From Oncomelania hupensis (lineage: Eukaryota; Mollusca; Gastropoda; Littorinimorpha; Pomatiopsidae), in NCBI GenBank assembly GCA_036898135.1, contig CM072515.1, forward strand, positions 16,153,830 through 16,217,829: a stretch of 64,000 bases of DNA. Direction: 5' to 3'. Numbering within the stretch: position 1 is the first letter of the stretch; every line of letters starts with the position of its first letter. Made by a program: the position numbers and the translations under genes. The notes under the pieces are model-generated. The model was not told the DNA's origin. It made no database searches and worked only from the letters and a program-made list of their open reading frames with translations. This document shows positions 14,101-28,600 of this stretch, piece by piece.

Positions 14101-17100
14101 ATTACATTAACAATTTTTTTTTTTCGTTCGTTCGTCTGTCTGCCGTTTGCTGTCCGCCGTATGGATGTGCAAAACCTGCAAGTGGATTAATACCTCAGAA
14201 ACTATTTCAACTATCACAACCAAACTTGGTTAGTTGATGTGTATCCATGAGACCTCATAAATGATCAGTGAATGAATGACTTCACTTTAAGGTCAAGTTC
14301 AATTTTTAAGGTCAAGGGTTAACAAATGTTAGTAAAAATGTTAGTTTTTTTACTATTGCAACTCCTTTTTTGTTGGACTTCCATCTACCCTTTTCAGCAC
14401 ATTCAAAACAGCTCTGCCTGTCTTGTCCTTAAATAAAAAAATAAGATCACACCACCCTTTTGGGGCTTTCTGTCTCACAAAAGATCAAATACAAGCTCAA
14501 CAATCTCACATGCAAATGCCTCCACAAGCTTGCCCATACATATCTCTCTGATTTCCTTCTCACTCCTCACTCAACCTTCCCAACCACTCCACTCCTCAAT
14601 CGACAACCTCAATCAACATATCTCATACAAAACTTTAAACTGCAGGCCTATGCTCATTTTTTTTTTAAGCCCCCACCAACTTGAACTCCCTACCTTCCCC
14701 CTTCTGTCAACAACTGTCTTTAGAAGCATCTAAATCTGTCCTCGAGACTTTTGTTTTCCCTAAATAATCCTCAGACTACAGTGCTCAATTACACCAACCA
14801 CACCCTACCCCCAACCCACCTCACACGCAAGTCTAAATCACAGCAATTGTAAATGGCAAACAACATAATCATAAGTTCAAATTTTCTCATGCTTATTTTT
14901 GTCTCTGTTTGTATTGTTGCCTTGTCATCTTCATGTAATTTATGCGCAAGTGTGTACTATTAGTGTTTTTGAATTGTTAATGTGAAAGAATGTATATGAG
15001 TCGCCTTGAAATGAGATATGTGTGCGTCATAACTATAAGTTCTTTTGTTTTTTTGTTTCTTTTAATACAATTTCTCCACTTAAGTTCAATTTTTTCTAAG
15101 TTACGAATATTGTGATTATTTGCACGGCTGTTCATAAGCGGTACTTTCATACTATGGCTAAAAATAACCCTTGTGCTGTCCCTTATCGCTGGCTGAGCTG
15201 ATCTGAGACGCTGGCTGTGCATGGGTTTGGCCTGCTGGCGTGGCTAAAAAAAAACTTACAGCTGGTGGATGAAAGTTTACTTTCAGTGAAGGAAGTTTCA
15301 GCCGTGTTTGATGTATGATAGATATCAGTGAGACACACATACTATGCAAATTTGGTCAACCTCACTCCAAGGTCAAGGTCACTTAAGCTGTCCAAAGTCA
15401 GTTAAAATAGGTACTTTAAAGCGACCTTGACCCTAAACTATGAGAGGTACAAAATGCAAACTTGTTGTATTTAAAGATGATAGCTTAATCTTTCATGTAT
15501 GTTCTGTTTTTGCTTTGATCTTGAAGATCAAGGTCATTTGAGGCCTTGCAAAAACATACACAAAAAAGAGGTAATCGTACAGTAGAATTTTCTCTATTTA
15601 ACCAACATTGGGTTATTTGATCAAACATGAGCATTAGAGGTCATGTAAAAGTCAAGGTCATCTCAAGGTCACTGAAGGTCAAAGTCATCCGAAGGTCTTT
15701 TTTTTTTTTTGCATAATACAACTTTTGCAGTAGTTTATTTGATGGTACATGAGTATTTGGAACAGGAGGTCAAGGTGATCTCAAGGTCAAGAGTATAGAA
15801 AAAGCAGTAGATATTACTTCAGATTTTATTGCCACAGTTTCATTTTGTTTTGGTTTTTTCCTGTTCACCCATTTTCATGTTAAATATCGCAAGTTACATA
15901 AGGAGCATGTGAGTTATATGGGCTTTGCCCTTCTAGTTAAACCTTGTCATGCTGCCAATGCCAACAGTCATGCATACAGAGGCAGGAGTTGAATACCTTC
16001 CTTGTAATGATGCAAAACGTTCATAGCTTCTCCCACACTTAATTTGTTTGGTTTTGTTTTTTTAAAGATAATGCACTGGGAGTCTGAAATTTTGTAATGA
16101 TCTCTTTGTTGCCTTCTGAACACAACCACATGAAGAAAATTTCATTAAAATGCTTAACAATATAGGCAACCAGACAAACTCAGGTCACAAGGCGGCAGGT
16201 ATCGAGAATGCATCATATCCCCATACGAAGAGGGACAAGTCGAAATGACAGTGTGGTCAGTGACTATTTCCAATTATTTAGTCCATCAAATTAAAGGTAA
16301 TGTGAAAGTATCATTTTTGATGTGAAGTGGATTATCAGTTGCTATTGCATTATTGTAACATTATTATCCAGCGTTGATAACATCATCTTTACATTGTCAA
16401 GGGTGTGATTGCAGGTGAAACAACGGGGATTGAAAAAGAGTTTTACGTGTACATCTCCGACTTGACCCGTATCCAGTATTCCTTGCACAAAAACACCCAG
16501 CCCTTGGTCTTTCTACGCACCTCACCCATCTGTGGCATTCGCATCCGAAGTATATTCCAAATGGATGAAGGTTCACCAGAGTTCTATGACCCTAGTAGTG
16601 CTAGTAAGTCTGGCATTGTGCTCTTGTTTCTTCATATTTGGTATACTGTCTCATTTGCTATTGTCGTAATTGTGCAGTAACAGAAAGATTTCTTTGATGC
16701 TTAATCGTTACACTGTTACATTATATGCCATTGTTTTGTCTTGTATAAAATAGTAGAGTTTTAAAAAAAGAAAGTAAATGTTTTTGGTAGACCATGATTT
16801 GGTGGGAAATGTTCATACCCAGTGAGAGGGAATGTATAAAGAGTGAAGCGCACAAGATATGGAGAATGGCATGCGAGCCTCCTGTTTTAAGAATACTGCT
16901 AGTACACTTTCCCGCTGCCTAACTGTCAGAACTCGTAAAAAGCCAGAGACTTATTTGGCTGTTGCTGTGTTTCAGATCCAAAGAAGAACATGCTTGTGAT
17001 CATCATCGACTTACTGACAGATGAGTGTGGGTTCCAGCAGCAGCTGGACTACTACAGGGACCACAACATGCTGGAGATAGAGAATATGACGCCTGATGAG

Positions 17101-19564
17101 GCCAACAACCTGCTGGTGCAGTCCTCACCCCCAGGGCTCGATCAGAAGGGTGGCACCATCAGCAATTTTCGCAGACACAGCAGTGCCACCAATCAGTCTC
17201 TTAACTGTGCAGAGATAGGCGGGGATGGGCCTGAGGGAAGTGAGGAGGAAGAGGAGAGAGAGCTGGGAGAGATGCACCATGCGGGTGATGGCAGTTTGTT
17301 GGAGGCAGCGGCAAATTGTCAGGGGTTGCCAGCGGAAGCTGTGCAAGGCCACAGTCGAACTCCTTCTCCTCCCAGGCCAGTCTTTGAGGGTCCCATTGAA
17401 AAGTGAGTCACCATATTTTACTGACAAATTTTACCTTGAGATGTGGGCATTATTTATTTATTCTTATTTCTTCTACACGACCTATTGAGGTGATAAAGCA
17501 ATAATAATAACTGCGAGACTGTTGTCATATCATCCCAATGCAATGTAGCTGCACTATTATTTGATGGTTTAAAGAGGTTCCAAAAGTTAGTTTTATAATG
17601 TTAAAATATTGGTACATCGAATATTCCTGAAGCAACTCGGGAGATGGAGAACTTGCAGTGTAATCATAGTCTAGTAATAGCCAATCCAACGCAAGAACAG
17701 TATAAACTGGCATGAGATTTCTCCATTAATTAACGGAAAACCGTTAATTTGAAGCCCCAGAGGTCATATCTGAGATTTGCACAGAACCCGTGAGAAAATT
17801 TGGTGTGGGGGGATGAGGTTTTGTTTTACGTTATCTTGACGGACAATTTTTATTCCCAAAGCACATTACTATCAAATTGCTCAAACAGAGGTTTTAATAA
17901 TATCAAGCCATTTGAGAAAGCGCTCTTAGTTACTATTCAATAGGCTATTGGCTTCAACGTTTTTAAACGAACCGTTTGGGAATTCCTGTTCCGGTATATT
18001 TGTGCCTTCTTGTCATCATTAACGTGCCGTTTCAGAAATTGGAACCGAGTGAAAAAGCTCTTCTGATAGATTTAGACAAAAAGGGAGTGTTAAAAACTGT
18101 TGGAGTTGGAAGTGGGTGGAGGAGCCTGTGACACTGTCTTTTTCAACCCAAACTTGCACCACATGTCTTTCCTTTCTATTACATGTACATGTATTCATGA
18201 GCAAATGTTGAATAGAGTTGAGAGACACCAATTCAGAACATCTACATTTTCAGCATTTTGTTCTTATTAATTTAAGTAAATTTCAGGGGTGGGAATTGTC
18301 CGCCAATTAGCGGATTTCCGCCATTAAAACAATCCCATCCGCCAAAAACAATAATGCTTTCGCCAAAAAATTTTAAAAAAAATATAAAAATTTACACTAT
18401 TGCGGTGTTTAGACACAGCGCAACAGAAGTCTCACCGGAAGTGAGAGGTCGAGGTCGTTGTACTTAATCACCGCCATCATGTCTTTAAAGGCTATGATTG
18501 TACAGCGTGGTGAAACTTTTCAAGAAGGTTTTGGCGTCAAAAACAAATGGAGGTGGGATTGGTTGGAGTACGAAGTCAATGATGATCGGCTCAGCCTATT
18601 TATTCGCAAGCTGAAGAAGCCAGGCACAGCATACTGCAGTTTGTGCGAGTGTGATATCAACTACAGTGCACGTGGGAGGTCAGCTCTCGAAATTCACTTC
18701 CAGTCGAGAAAGCACATAAGAACGAGAGCAGATGTGAAGGGAAACACAACAATCGGAGGTAAGAATTATCGTGAGCATTTGAAGCAATGATATTTTGTTT
18801 GGGCTAGGAGAGGGGAGGAGAGAGAGCTTTTTAGGAAGACGTACAGGAAGATTCACTGAAGTCAAACAGGGAGATTGTTTCCCACCACCACCACCACCCC
18901 ACTTCTCCCACTCCCGACCCCCCCTCCCCACCCCAATCCCCTGTTTCTTTCAAGTGATTAAAAGACGGATAATTATCAGAAGAAAGTCACAACAAAGAGG
19001 AAGGCAAATGAAGACACTGGCTCTAAAGCCAAGAGAACAACATGAGGAGTCTGTGGCTACAACCTCTGGGGATGGTGGGAAAGATGTTGAAGAACTTGAA
19101 CCTGTCTTTCAAAGAGCAAGTGCCATCAAGAAGAATGTCTGTTTCCAAACAGTCCTCCATCAAGGGATTTTTCAAGTGTTCATGACTTGTGTAGATCTGC
19201 TGTGTGTCCTAGCATGAAACAGACTTTATAGGTCTTCTTTTGTCTTCTTTGTGTGTACTGACTTGAACATTTGGTGCATTCAGAAGAGTTAGAACTAGTA
19301 TTGAATGGTGCTCATTCAGTCCTTGTGCCTTGGGAATGCTGTTCAGGTAATTTTTTTTATATTTATCCTTCTAGGCAAATCTGGAAATATGTTTTTCTTT
19401 TTCTTTGGTTGTTTTAGCTGAAGAGCAAGTTGGAATGTCATTGCTTGCCATATTGATGTTGGAGCTATGTTTAGTTTTGACAGCTGATATTCAGATGTTG
19501 AATATACAGCTGTGTACATGTTCAGCTACTATGTACAAATTTTGTGTGTGTGTACAGCTCTCTC

Positions 19565-19655
<91 letters not shown>

Positions 19656-22600
19656 TAATCACTGTACATGTATACAGTTATATACAAAAATCCTTTTTGA
19701 ATTTATTTTCTTTATGCAACGTGTCTGTTAGTTGTACATTGTTTATCAGCACTACATCACAGCATTATATTCTTTGGTCATTCAAACAAAAAGCACAAGA
19801 AAAAAAGACAAAAAAGACTGTTTTTCATACTTCAAAACTACTTACATTTTGCAATCAGAATATGCCAGATTGCACAGATTTTGTTCTTGATTTTGAAAAT
19901 TTTCCGGGGGGGCATGCCCCCGGACCCCCCTATTTTCCTTTATTTTTCACTTCAGCAATTCCCACCCCTGAAATTTATAATTATATGAACTATTAAATAA
20001 TGCCATCTGCTTATGTTCAAATGTACACCCAAACAACCATTAGCGCAGCTTCAGTTTTAATTTTGATTACAAGTTATTGGTGACAAAACAATGTGCTTCT
20101 TTTCACCGATCAAATGTCAGGATACTTTTTCAATCAGAAATATGAAAAATGTTCAAGGCCTCCAGACCCCAGCTAAATTTTTAGTTAATTTCAATTTTCT
20201 CAGATCTCATGAGTTGGTGTATAATGAATGTTGCCTGGAATGTCATTTTGTGAGATTAGAGTGTTACCATAACTAAATTTTTTATGCTAATTATTTGAAT
20301 CAGAGGTGACCTAGCTTAGAATAGATAGCTGTCCATAGTAGCAAGTCAGTTAAGACAGTCAGTTTAGGCGATCTTAACCCTTACATGCGGAGCGCCCTAT
20401 AGCAACCAATATTTTTGCTATGTTCATGCTCACTGAGCGACCGTAAATGGCCTGTAATTACAGACTCTAAAAATGCGAGTCTCGCACATTTGCTATAAAT
20501 AGATTTCCAATAGGTTTTCATGTGGCAGGCACTGAATAGACCAGGCTATTACTTGGCGCTGATGGTTGCTCTGTGAGCATGCACATAGCAAAAATATTGG
20601 TTGCTATAGGTCGCTCCGCCTGTAAGAGAGTTAAGATCGTCTAAATCGATTGTCTTAACTGACTTGCAACTATGGACAGCTATCTATTCTAAACTAGGTC
20701 ACCCTTGATTCAAATAATTAGCATACAAAATTTAGTTATGGTCACTCTCTAACCTCACAAAATGACATTCCAGGCAACATTCATTATACAGCCTCTGCGG
20801 TTTCTGGTGTTTTCACTGCATTTTTAGAGTGTAGACCGCACACAGTGAAGTTTTAAAGTTTATTTAAAGTATGAATTTTGAGAGGCAGAGAATTATGGCG
20901 TCAAAGAGGATGGCTTATTTAAAAGATTTTAGGAGGCTGATTTGGTGCAGGTGAATGATAGAGAGGAAAGTGATTTCGACTTTCACTTTGACGATCTGCT
21001 TCCATCGGATTTTATTAACAGCAATGATGAAGAAACCTGTGCTTTATTATTTGTGGCAGTGATCGTTGCTGCATGTTGTGCAGTATGCAATGTTGACATT
21101 AGGATATTTATTTCCAGTTGCCACACATTATAAAATTGTATGTGTAACATTTCATTTAGAAGAAAAATATGTGGTTGATATATTAGTAATGTTGAGTGGA
21201 ACATAATTTTGGGTTGTGTGTTTTTAATTAATTTTTGGGTGTGCATGGTATAGCGTTTTGACGGAGTTATTTACCTTGACCTAGGTAATAGAAGCTGATA
21301 AGTCTTGAGCACCTCGAGGGGTTAGAGGGGTAATTATCTAAGGTTCATTTGTTTTAAACTGGGCATTTGCCTATTGCTTATTTACTTATGTCTTGCATGC
21401 TGTTTGTGCAGAATTCTCATTTACCCATCTCAGACAAAAGGCGCCATCACCATTACCAACCAGGACATGTTCTGTCTAAATGATGAAGAGTTTCTCAATG
21501 ATGGCATCATCGACTTCTTCCTCAAGTGAGTTGTAATCGCTTGTAGCAAATCAGCCCAGTCTTTTCAGCTGTCATGGCTCCTGCTCCCAGTACTAGGGCG
21601 AATCGTGTTGCAGCATAGACTATAATTTCCTTTTTGTTCTACCTACTATCTGACAATAGCTGATTTTGCATTTCCTTTTGGAGTGACAAAATTAGTGTGG
21701 TAGCTCTTGTCATTCTTAAAGGTCAAGGTTGGGAAACGCATATAATCCTTATAACTCTATGAGGATTACGAAGTCAATTACATTCTGAAACCTTATACAC
21801 ACTTATGAAGTTATGTTATTGAACAAACAATGACTTAAAGCAAAAAATTAGCATCCCGAAAAGCAATCTGTCGTCTGCTACGCTGAAACCTCAAATGTTG
21901 CCGTCTGCAAGGTCGAGGATTTTGTAACATCTCAAACAACGAAGCAGAAGTGCCTAGATCTAGATGCGATCCATTTTTGTTTGTTGCTTTTCACGTTTTG
22001 CAAAACGCCGAGAAAATACTCTTCTGGAGAGACTATACGGAGCATCAAACGTTCACATTGAACTACAGTTTCCACATTTTTCTTAAAGATTATGCCTCTT
22101 CGGTAACAATGGGCTTTACAAGTAAATTCGAAGGCAGTAAAGAAGGAAGTGTGGATGCCAGCAGATCATGATGGCTCTCTCTCCCTCTCCCTCTCCCTCT
22201 CTCTCCCCCTTCTCTCTCATTCACTCTCTCCCTCTCTCTCTTGTTATGTGTGTGTCTGTTGGTCCATGCTACAATAAAGCATGAATATAGACTTCGCTAG
22301 GAAGCAAGTTCTATTACTAAAAGAAAAGGTGTGCGTGTGTGTGTATGATTTTGTGTGTGAGCGAAAGAGATGGGGTGTGTGTGGGGGAGGGGGTGTATGA
22401 TCTGAGAGGAGAGACTAAGGAAGAATTTGTTTCAAGTTATTTATTTATTGCCGGCAATTTGATATAACGCAAATATCCAACAGCTTTATTTGCTTTACAA
22501 TTATGTAGGTGAACTCTTACTTAGATCTAGATCTATAAACAGAGAAGGTTTAAAATACAGCATATGTTTGGGACGCTTTGTGTCCTAACCTTTTAACAGT

Positions 22601-25600
22601 GACAAAAACGAAAGTACGTTTATTTCACGTCCAGAGGCTCACATTAGGCCAAACTAGCAGAAGAGTTTCTGCCCTTGTTTCGGTGATAACACGGTTTAAA
22701 AATATTTTTTAGAGAAATACTTCCCATCGTCTAATAGAACATGGCGTTGTATAATATTATGCAGCGAGAATATGTCGGGAACAGCCCACAGATTCTCTGG
22801 ATTTATAATAATAAGAAAAATACTACACGCATTTATTCACAACTTTCCGGCACCTCTAATAAAAACTCGTGGGTATCGCCATTATAAATTAAAACGAGGT
22901 TATATGAAACCAAGTTCCGGTTTTGCTTGTTTTGCTTTTATCAAAGCTTGATGCGTGACTTTTAAATATGGCAAATTGCCGAAAACGACGATTGTTAGAG
23001 CCCGAAAATGAGTGGGATAAGTATAAAAACGGTGGAGGAAGTACATGCTCAGTGAAAGAATGCAAAAAACAATCGTAGAGGCCTGTATTTGTGGCGACTT
23101 CGGAGGTGCGTCGATCATCGACAGAAAGTGAAACAGGACCTGAAAACTCTTGTAGTTTTCCATAGCTTCGCCGTCGCAACCTTCACAAAACACGAAGTAA
23201 CTGACAATGTTTATGCGAGCGTTGTGGCCAAGTGGGCTAAGGCGGGACTAACTTACCTTGTCCACAAGCCAGAAACCAATGGCGCCTGACAGGTGTGGGT
23301 TCGAGCCAGCATCTGGGCGTTATGTTTTTCCTAATATTTTAAAAAAAATTCACAAATAATGTTAGGTAGGTAGGGTTTAGGCGCGCCACTGGCGATAGAA
23401 AGGGATAATAAACTGCAGCAAAAAAAAAAAAAAATATGTGAGGGTACGATACAGGTGGCCAGTGACACATGTTATTATTCTTGAATATTTGGAAATAACT
23501 CACTAAAACACGCGGAGAGAAAAAAAAAACGGAAGTATTTTTCATAGAGGGGATTCCCGTTGGTGCATAGGATAGCAGAAAAGTGTGAATATCCAGCCAA
23601 GTCTACACAAAAATAGTCGACTCTAAGCCCATACTCTTTCGCAACATACATTTTTTTTAAATACCAAGGAATAAGAAAAAATTCCAAGGAAAAAATTAAA
23701 TCAAGGAAGTATTAAAAAAAACTATGAAGCAGAAATGGTACCAAATCTGTCACTTTGGGGCAGGTCGCGTTCAAGGTCATGCATGGGTAAAGGAAAATCG
23801 TCGTAAGCATTCTCCCTCTTATTAATTTAAATTATGTTAATTTGTGAGGTAAATTTCTGAAGCATCTTGAAAGAAAACAATTTCTTTTGAAGTCTTTATA
23901 TCGCTAAAAAACATTCATGATTTGTAGGGATTCAAGCGTACATATTAACAATGGAAAGATCATCAACTTTTCATTACATTGGTGCTATTTGTGGCCATTT
24001 ATTTTGCCCTTAATGATTTTCAGAGGAATGTGTCAAAACATTGCTTCCAAGAAACCAACATTAAAAGAGTTTTCTGCATTATTTTATCAGGTTTACATGG
24101 CAACAGCATCCCCTCCATTCACTCAAAACAAAAGCACCACAGCTATGTTCAGCAGTCTTTTTTCTTGTTACCTGGTATACCAAACTTGCCTACTGTACGT
24201 TCATTCGCCATAGTCATACGCAATTTAGCCTTGGAGTACGGTCATCTAGTCAGGTCACTAAAAATTGGTCCCCTTTCCCCCCACCCCCTCTCCTTATGCC
24301 CCATCTAATTTTTAAAAATTTTCTTACGATCAAAAGGTACGCAGTGTAGTTACTTCCCTTATTGAGGTGGCGCACTTGTGTTCTTGTTTTCTCCATTCTG
24401 CTCAATGCTTTGTATACTGGCTAAAAAATGAAGCGAACCCATGATGCAGGCCGTTCTCTCGATCAGAATAAAGATTAATAAAAAGCTAAACAGCAGGCTA
24501 GAAAGAAAAAGTGGTCTTTTCTCCTAAAGGACCAGTTTGCAAGATGCCCATTGTGCAAAGTCAGCTTCACCCTTCTACAAGCAGTCTACAAAGTGTGTAT
24601 CATCAAAGTCACATGAAAACTTTGAAGAAGATGCTAAAGGCCATATGTTCATCAAAAGCTTTTTCCTGGTGCACACGAAAACACTGGTGCTGAATACATG
24701 CATACATTGTAACCTGAAGTATGTGAAAGTAAGTTTATTTGCCCTCTTCTGCAAAACGTTGACCTTAACTGAGAGCTCTTCACTTGTCCTTTCATCTTAT
24801 ACTTTGTAATATTATTTGCTTAGTAAATATGCATTTGTACATGTATTTCAGTACACTTTGTGCACAATGTCAGTATTAATGTGTTACAAATCCGTTTAGC
24901 AAAATTCTGGCCAAAGCTGGTATTAATTTCACATACTATACCATGACTCAAAAGTGCAATGTTATTGGCGTTGCTAGGTGAGTACCTCTCAAGCGGAAGC
25001 TGACAAAAATAAAACAGTCATAGAGTTGCTTCCCCTGAACCACCTTCCCTGTGCGTCTCGTGCTATAACACGCGTCTAAGCTCTCACGATAAAGGTCCGC
25101 ATATCTCATTCCTTTTTTGGCACTGGTTGAGTGTGGTTGTGCCTACTCTAGCTCTCATTTTGCTGACTTACTGCGTTCGCCCTGTAGTTTGCTGTTACTA
25201 CCGCCGGCGGAGTTTTTGGTTTCCTTGTCATGTCTCAACGTAGCGGTTCGTCGGCTTCAACCCCGTCTATGCGTGTCCCTACTACTTCGGCGGCCGTTCG
25301 TTCTAAGGAATGTCGAGTTTCCTTGCCTTCCTTTGTTCCCTCTCCTGCCGACTATTCTTCTGTATTGCTACGTTGCACTTCCACTCTTGCGCCTCCTGCT
25401 TTGGCTTCTACCCTTCAGGTTTGTGTAAGTGGTGGTGGTGAGGTGGGGAGTGGCGGTAGTGAGGTGAGGGGTGCAGAGGTGCCAACCAGTACGGATTGAC
25501 CGTATTTAATTCCGGCGAAGTGAATTAAATACGGAAATACGGTAGCTTTTATAAAAATACGGAGGAGAAGTTGCCGATCGTTTATCTTTGCCAGCGGTGC

Positions 25601-28600
25601 TTTTGTACCGGTTTCTGGTCTCATAATAGTACTCCTGCACTCACTGAACGTCGCTGTGTTCAACAAGCTGATTTTCATGGTGATTTTAGAGTAAAACAAG
25701 TGTGGTGTTCAACAATCTGATTTTCATGGTGATTTTAGAGGACTGAAAATAGCCTGCAGTTTCAGAGGGAAGCCTGTCGTTACTTTATAGTGTCATAGGC
25801 TGGGTTTTGCAAGAAAAAAAATACTGACAAGTGTTAAAAAATACTGACAAACGGGTCCGGAAATACGGACAAGAAGATTAGGGGGTTGGCACCTCTGGGG
25901 GTGGCTCCTTGGTCTTGCCAGAAGGGACCTTGGAGCCGTTTCTGGTCGAGGTTTACGACCAGAAACACATAAGTGGTCGCCCTAGTTTAGGACCACATAC
26001 ATTTTCCGGCAGGGACGCCCCGGCTGGCCCGGATAAGCTACCTGCTGAAGCCTTCCCTTCTGTTTCCTACGGGATTCAGACCGGGTCGGGACTTCTGGCT
26101 AATGTCGAGCTTGAGACATATAAAGCTCTGCACGCAGTGTTACGTCCAGCTACGGCAGGGGGTGTGGCTTCCGGTCTGGGGTCCTGCTCGGCCTCAGTTT
26201 CCGGTTCTGCCCACAACCCCCATTTCCATCCCCCTTGGTTTTCCACTTCCGCTTGCGGTCGTGGGGTGGGGGCTCTGGTTTCCGGTTCGGGGGGTACGGT
26301 ACACCCGTTACCTTTCCCTGTTTCCGGTTTGGCCCCTCCCTCCCATCCTCCTTTGTACTCCACTTCCGCTTGCGGTCGTGGGGCAGGGGCTCTGGTTTCC
26401 GGATCGGGGGGGTACGGTTCACCCGTGGCCCCCTTCAGTTTCCGGTTTGGGTCAAGCATTCCCTGTTCACCCTTCGGTCTCTGCCACTTCCGGGTTCGGT
26501 TGTGGATCGGGGGTTCTGGTTTCCGGTTCTGGTGGTACGGTTTTTTCATTACCTACTTCTGGATCACATACATACGCCGCTTTGCCTTTGTGTGCGCCAA
26601 CTTATGGTTGGGAGGGGGGGGCACACTTGGTTCCTCCTACCCTAGTTTCTGATTTCACGGGTGCTGGGGGGTTGTTATATCAGGCCCTTTCACCTGATGC
26701 TCTTTTTAAAGAGGCGGTTCAGCACGCTGCGGCTTTTTGTCCTCAGGTGGTGGAGGCGGTTTCGGTGCCCCTACCACACCTCCATTCCTTCCTAGGCGGG
26801 ACTCTTGCTTCTACCGAGTCTGATGAGGCTTGCCTTGTATTCAGGGAGTCTCCTAGTGTTCAATTTTTTGTGGATTGGGCATTTTCTACGGCTAGAGGAC
26901 TTAAAGAGGGCGAGGCCTCTTCCTCTTCGTTTGAGGACGTGCCTCAGTTCCCTAGAGCTTCCGCTGTGGGCTCTTTTTTGAGTTCGTCCTCATTGACCGG
27001 TGTTCCTGGGAAGTTCCTCTCTCGGTCGTTTCTCCCGAAGTCATCACTCCCGGTTTCCCGGGATGATCTTGCTCTTTTGAGGGGCCTCAAGCATTTGCCT
27101 CCTTCGTCGATCCCTGTTCCAGTCGGAGGTCTGGCTCAGATAGAGGAGTCTTTTGTTAGGTCCCTTGAGTATACTTCTCTCGCTGACGCGCTGACTGCTG
27201 CGCTATCTTCGGCTCTTTTTTCTGGGCAAGTATTCTGGGATGACGTTTCGTTGATTTCGGTGAGGTCCTTGTTGCAGGCCATCTATACCTCCATCGTTCT
27301 GGGTTGCGAATCGCAGGCTATTGCCTATGTCAACCTGCTTCTTGCGCGTCGTGACACTTTTCTTCAGTCAGCGTCCCCTTTGCCTCCGCTCTTGTCCTCC
27401 TCGCTTCGGGTGGGACCCTTGGTATCCGACTCTCTTTTTGGTCCTTACGTTCGCACGGCTGTTCGTGAGGAGTCGGAGCGGTCCCAGTCGGATGGTTTCG
27501 CCTTCTGTGCTCGGGCCATACCTTCGGCCCTGCCTTTCTTTCCTGACAGGGGTCGAGGTCGCTCGGTCCGTGGTCGCTGTTCTCGGGGTGGGCGGGGTGT
27601 TACTTCCTCTTCCCGTGGCAGGGTTGAGGTGGGCCGTAGGCGTTTACGCAGTGGCGCGTTTTCCTTCAGTCCTGTCCCTGCCTGTCCACCCCTAGGTGTT
27701 CTAACCCTCCGGGCGGGTGGCTTGGCTCGCCAGTTTCATGCTTGGCTCGGCCTCCCCTCTGCAAGCAGTTGGGTTCTAGAGGTGATTCGGTCGGGGTTCA
27801 AACTTCAGTGGGGTTCCTCTCGGCCCCCTCTTCGTCGCTCCCCGCCTTTGTTCCGCCCCCTGTCTCCTCCTGAGGCTCAGGCGATTCTGGATGCGGAGGT
27901 CATAGCCCTTCTCCAGAAGGGCGCTATAGAAGAGGTCCTTTGCCCTCACTCCCCGGGGTTTTATGGCCGCCTCTTCGTTGTCCCGAAGGCTTCCGGCGGT
28001 TGGCGCCCGGTGCTCGATCTTTCCTCTTTGAACAAGTTTCTCCGCCGCATTCGTTTCTGCATGGAAACTCCCGCTGCGGTGCGTATGTCTCTGCGCCCAG
28101 GGGATTGGGCTACCTCTATCGATCTTTCTGACGCCTATTTCCATGTGTGTCTATTCATCCTCTTCACAGGCGTTGGATGCGCTTCGTCTGGAGAGATCGG
28201 GTTTTTCATTTCAAAGCCCTTCCCTTTGGTTTGTCTCTCAGTCCTTGGGTTTTCACGAGGATTGTCAAAGAACTCGCTGCCCTAGTTCGCGGACTCGGGG
28301 TGCGGTTCTTTGCTTATCTTGATGACTGGTTGGTCAAGGCTAGTTCTCACGATCTCTGTCTTGTGCACACCAGGCTCGTTCTCCTTTGGACGCGGCGCTT
28401 GGGGTTCTCTGTGAACCCTCTCAAGTCCGAGTTGTCTCCATCTTAGGTTTTCAACTACCTGGGGATGTCGTTCGACACTCGCGATTGGTCGGTCCGCCCT
28501 TTAGCTCGTCGGGGGCAGAGGCTTCAGTCCCTTCTGCTACTTTTGGAGAGTCAGGATGTCGTTTCAGCCAGATTTATGGCTTCTCTTTTGGGGTCGTTTG

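Larger units (their letters stand above)
18285..19970 (+). mobile_element. DNA transposon remnant (CAG...CTG ends, hAT-like) with BED-like zinc-finger exon
   Basis: The inverted repeats are CAGGGGTGGGAATT at 18285 and AATTCCCACCCCTG ending at 19970, with AAATTT on both sides (6-bp duplication, palindromic). The ORF from ATG 18479 to donor GGAG|GTAAGA at 18758 encodes WRWDWLE ... [17 protein letters not shown] ... H-x5-H. This is a complete C-x2-C-x16-H-x5-H BED-type finger. A second exon-like stretch after 18954 encodes a basic, Ser-rich linker. No DDE core remains. A (CT)n run lies at 19559-19646. Confidence 0.85.
21526..24920. other. Intronic stretch without recognised genes
   Basis: It holds the CT-rich tract, one SINE B copy and short frames. 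A small plus-strand frame at 24507-24600 reads [20 protein letters not shown], which could be another BED-finger relic, but no terminal repeats were found near it. Otherwise nothing is seen. Confidence 0.4.

Noticed and set aside
16188..16262. Extra protease exon (open frame [15 protein letters not shown])
   Set aside because: The exons on either side already join in phase 1. I could not find an acceptor/donor pair that keeps phase, so it was left out, though a missed exon remains possible.
19405..19996. ORFs across the (CT)n tract
   Set aside because: They translate as Ser-Leu repeats from a microsatellite.
26076..26549. 157-residue minus-strand ORF
   Set aside because: Pro/Arg-rich shadow of the GC-rich DIRS gag region; no independent motif.
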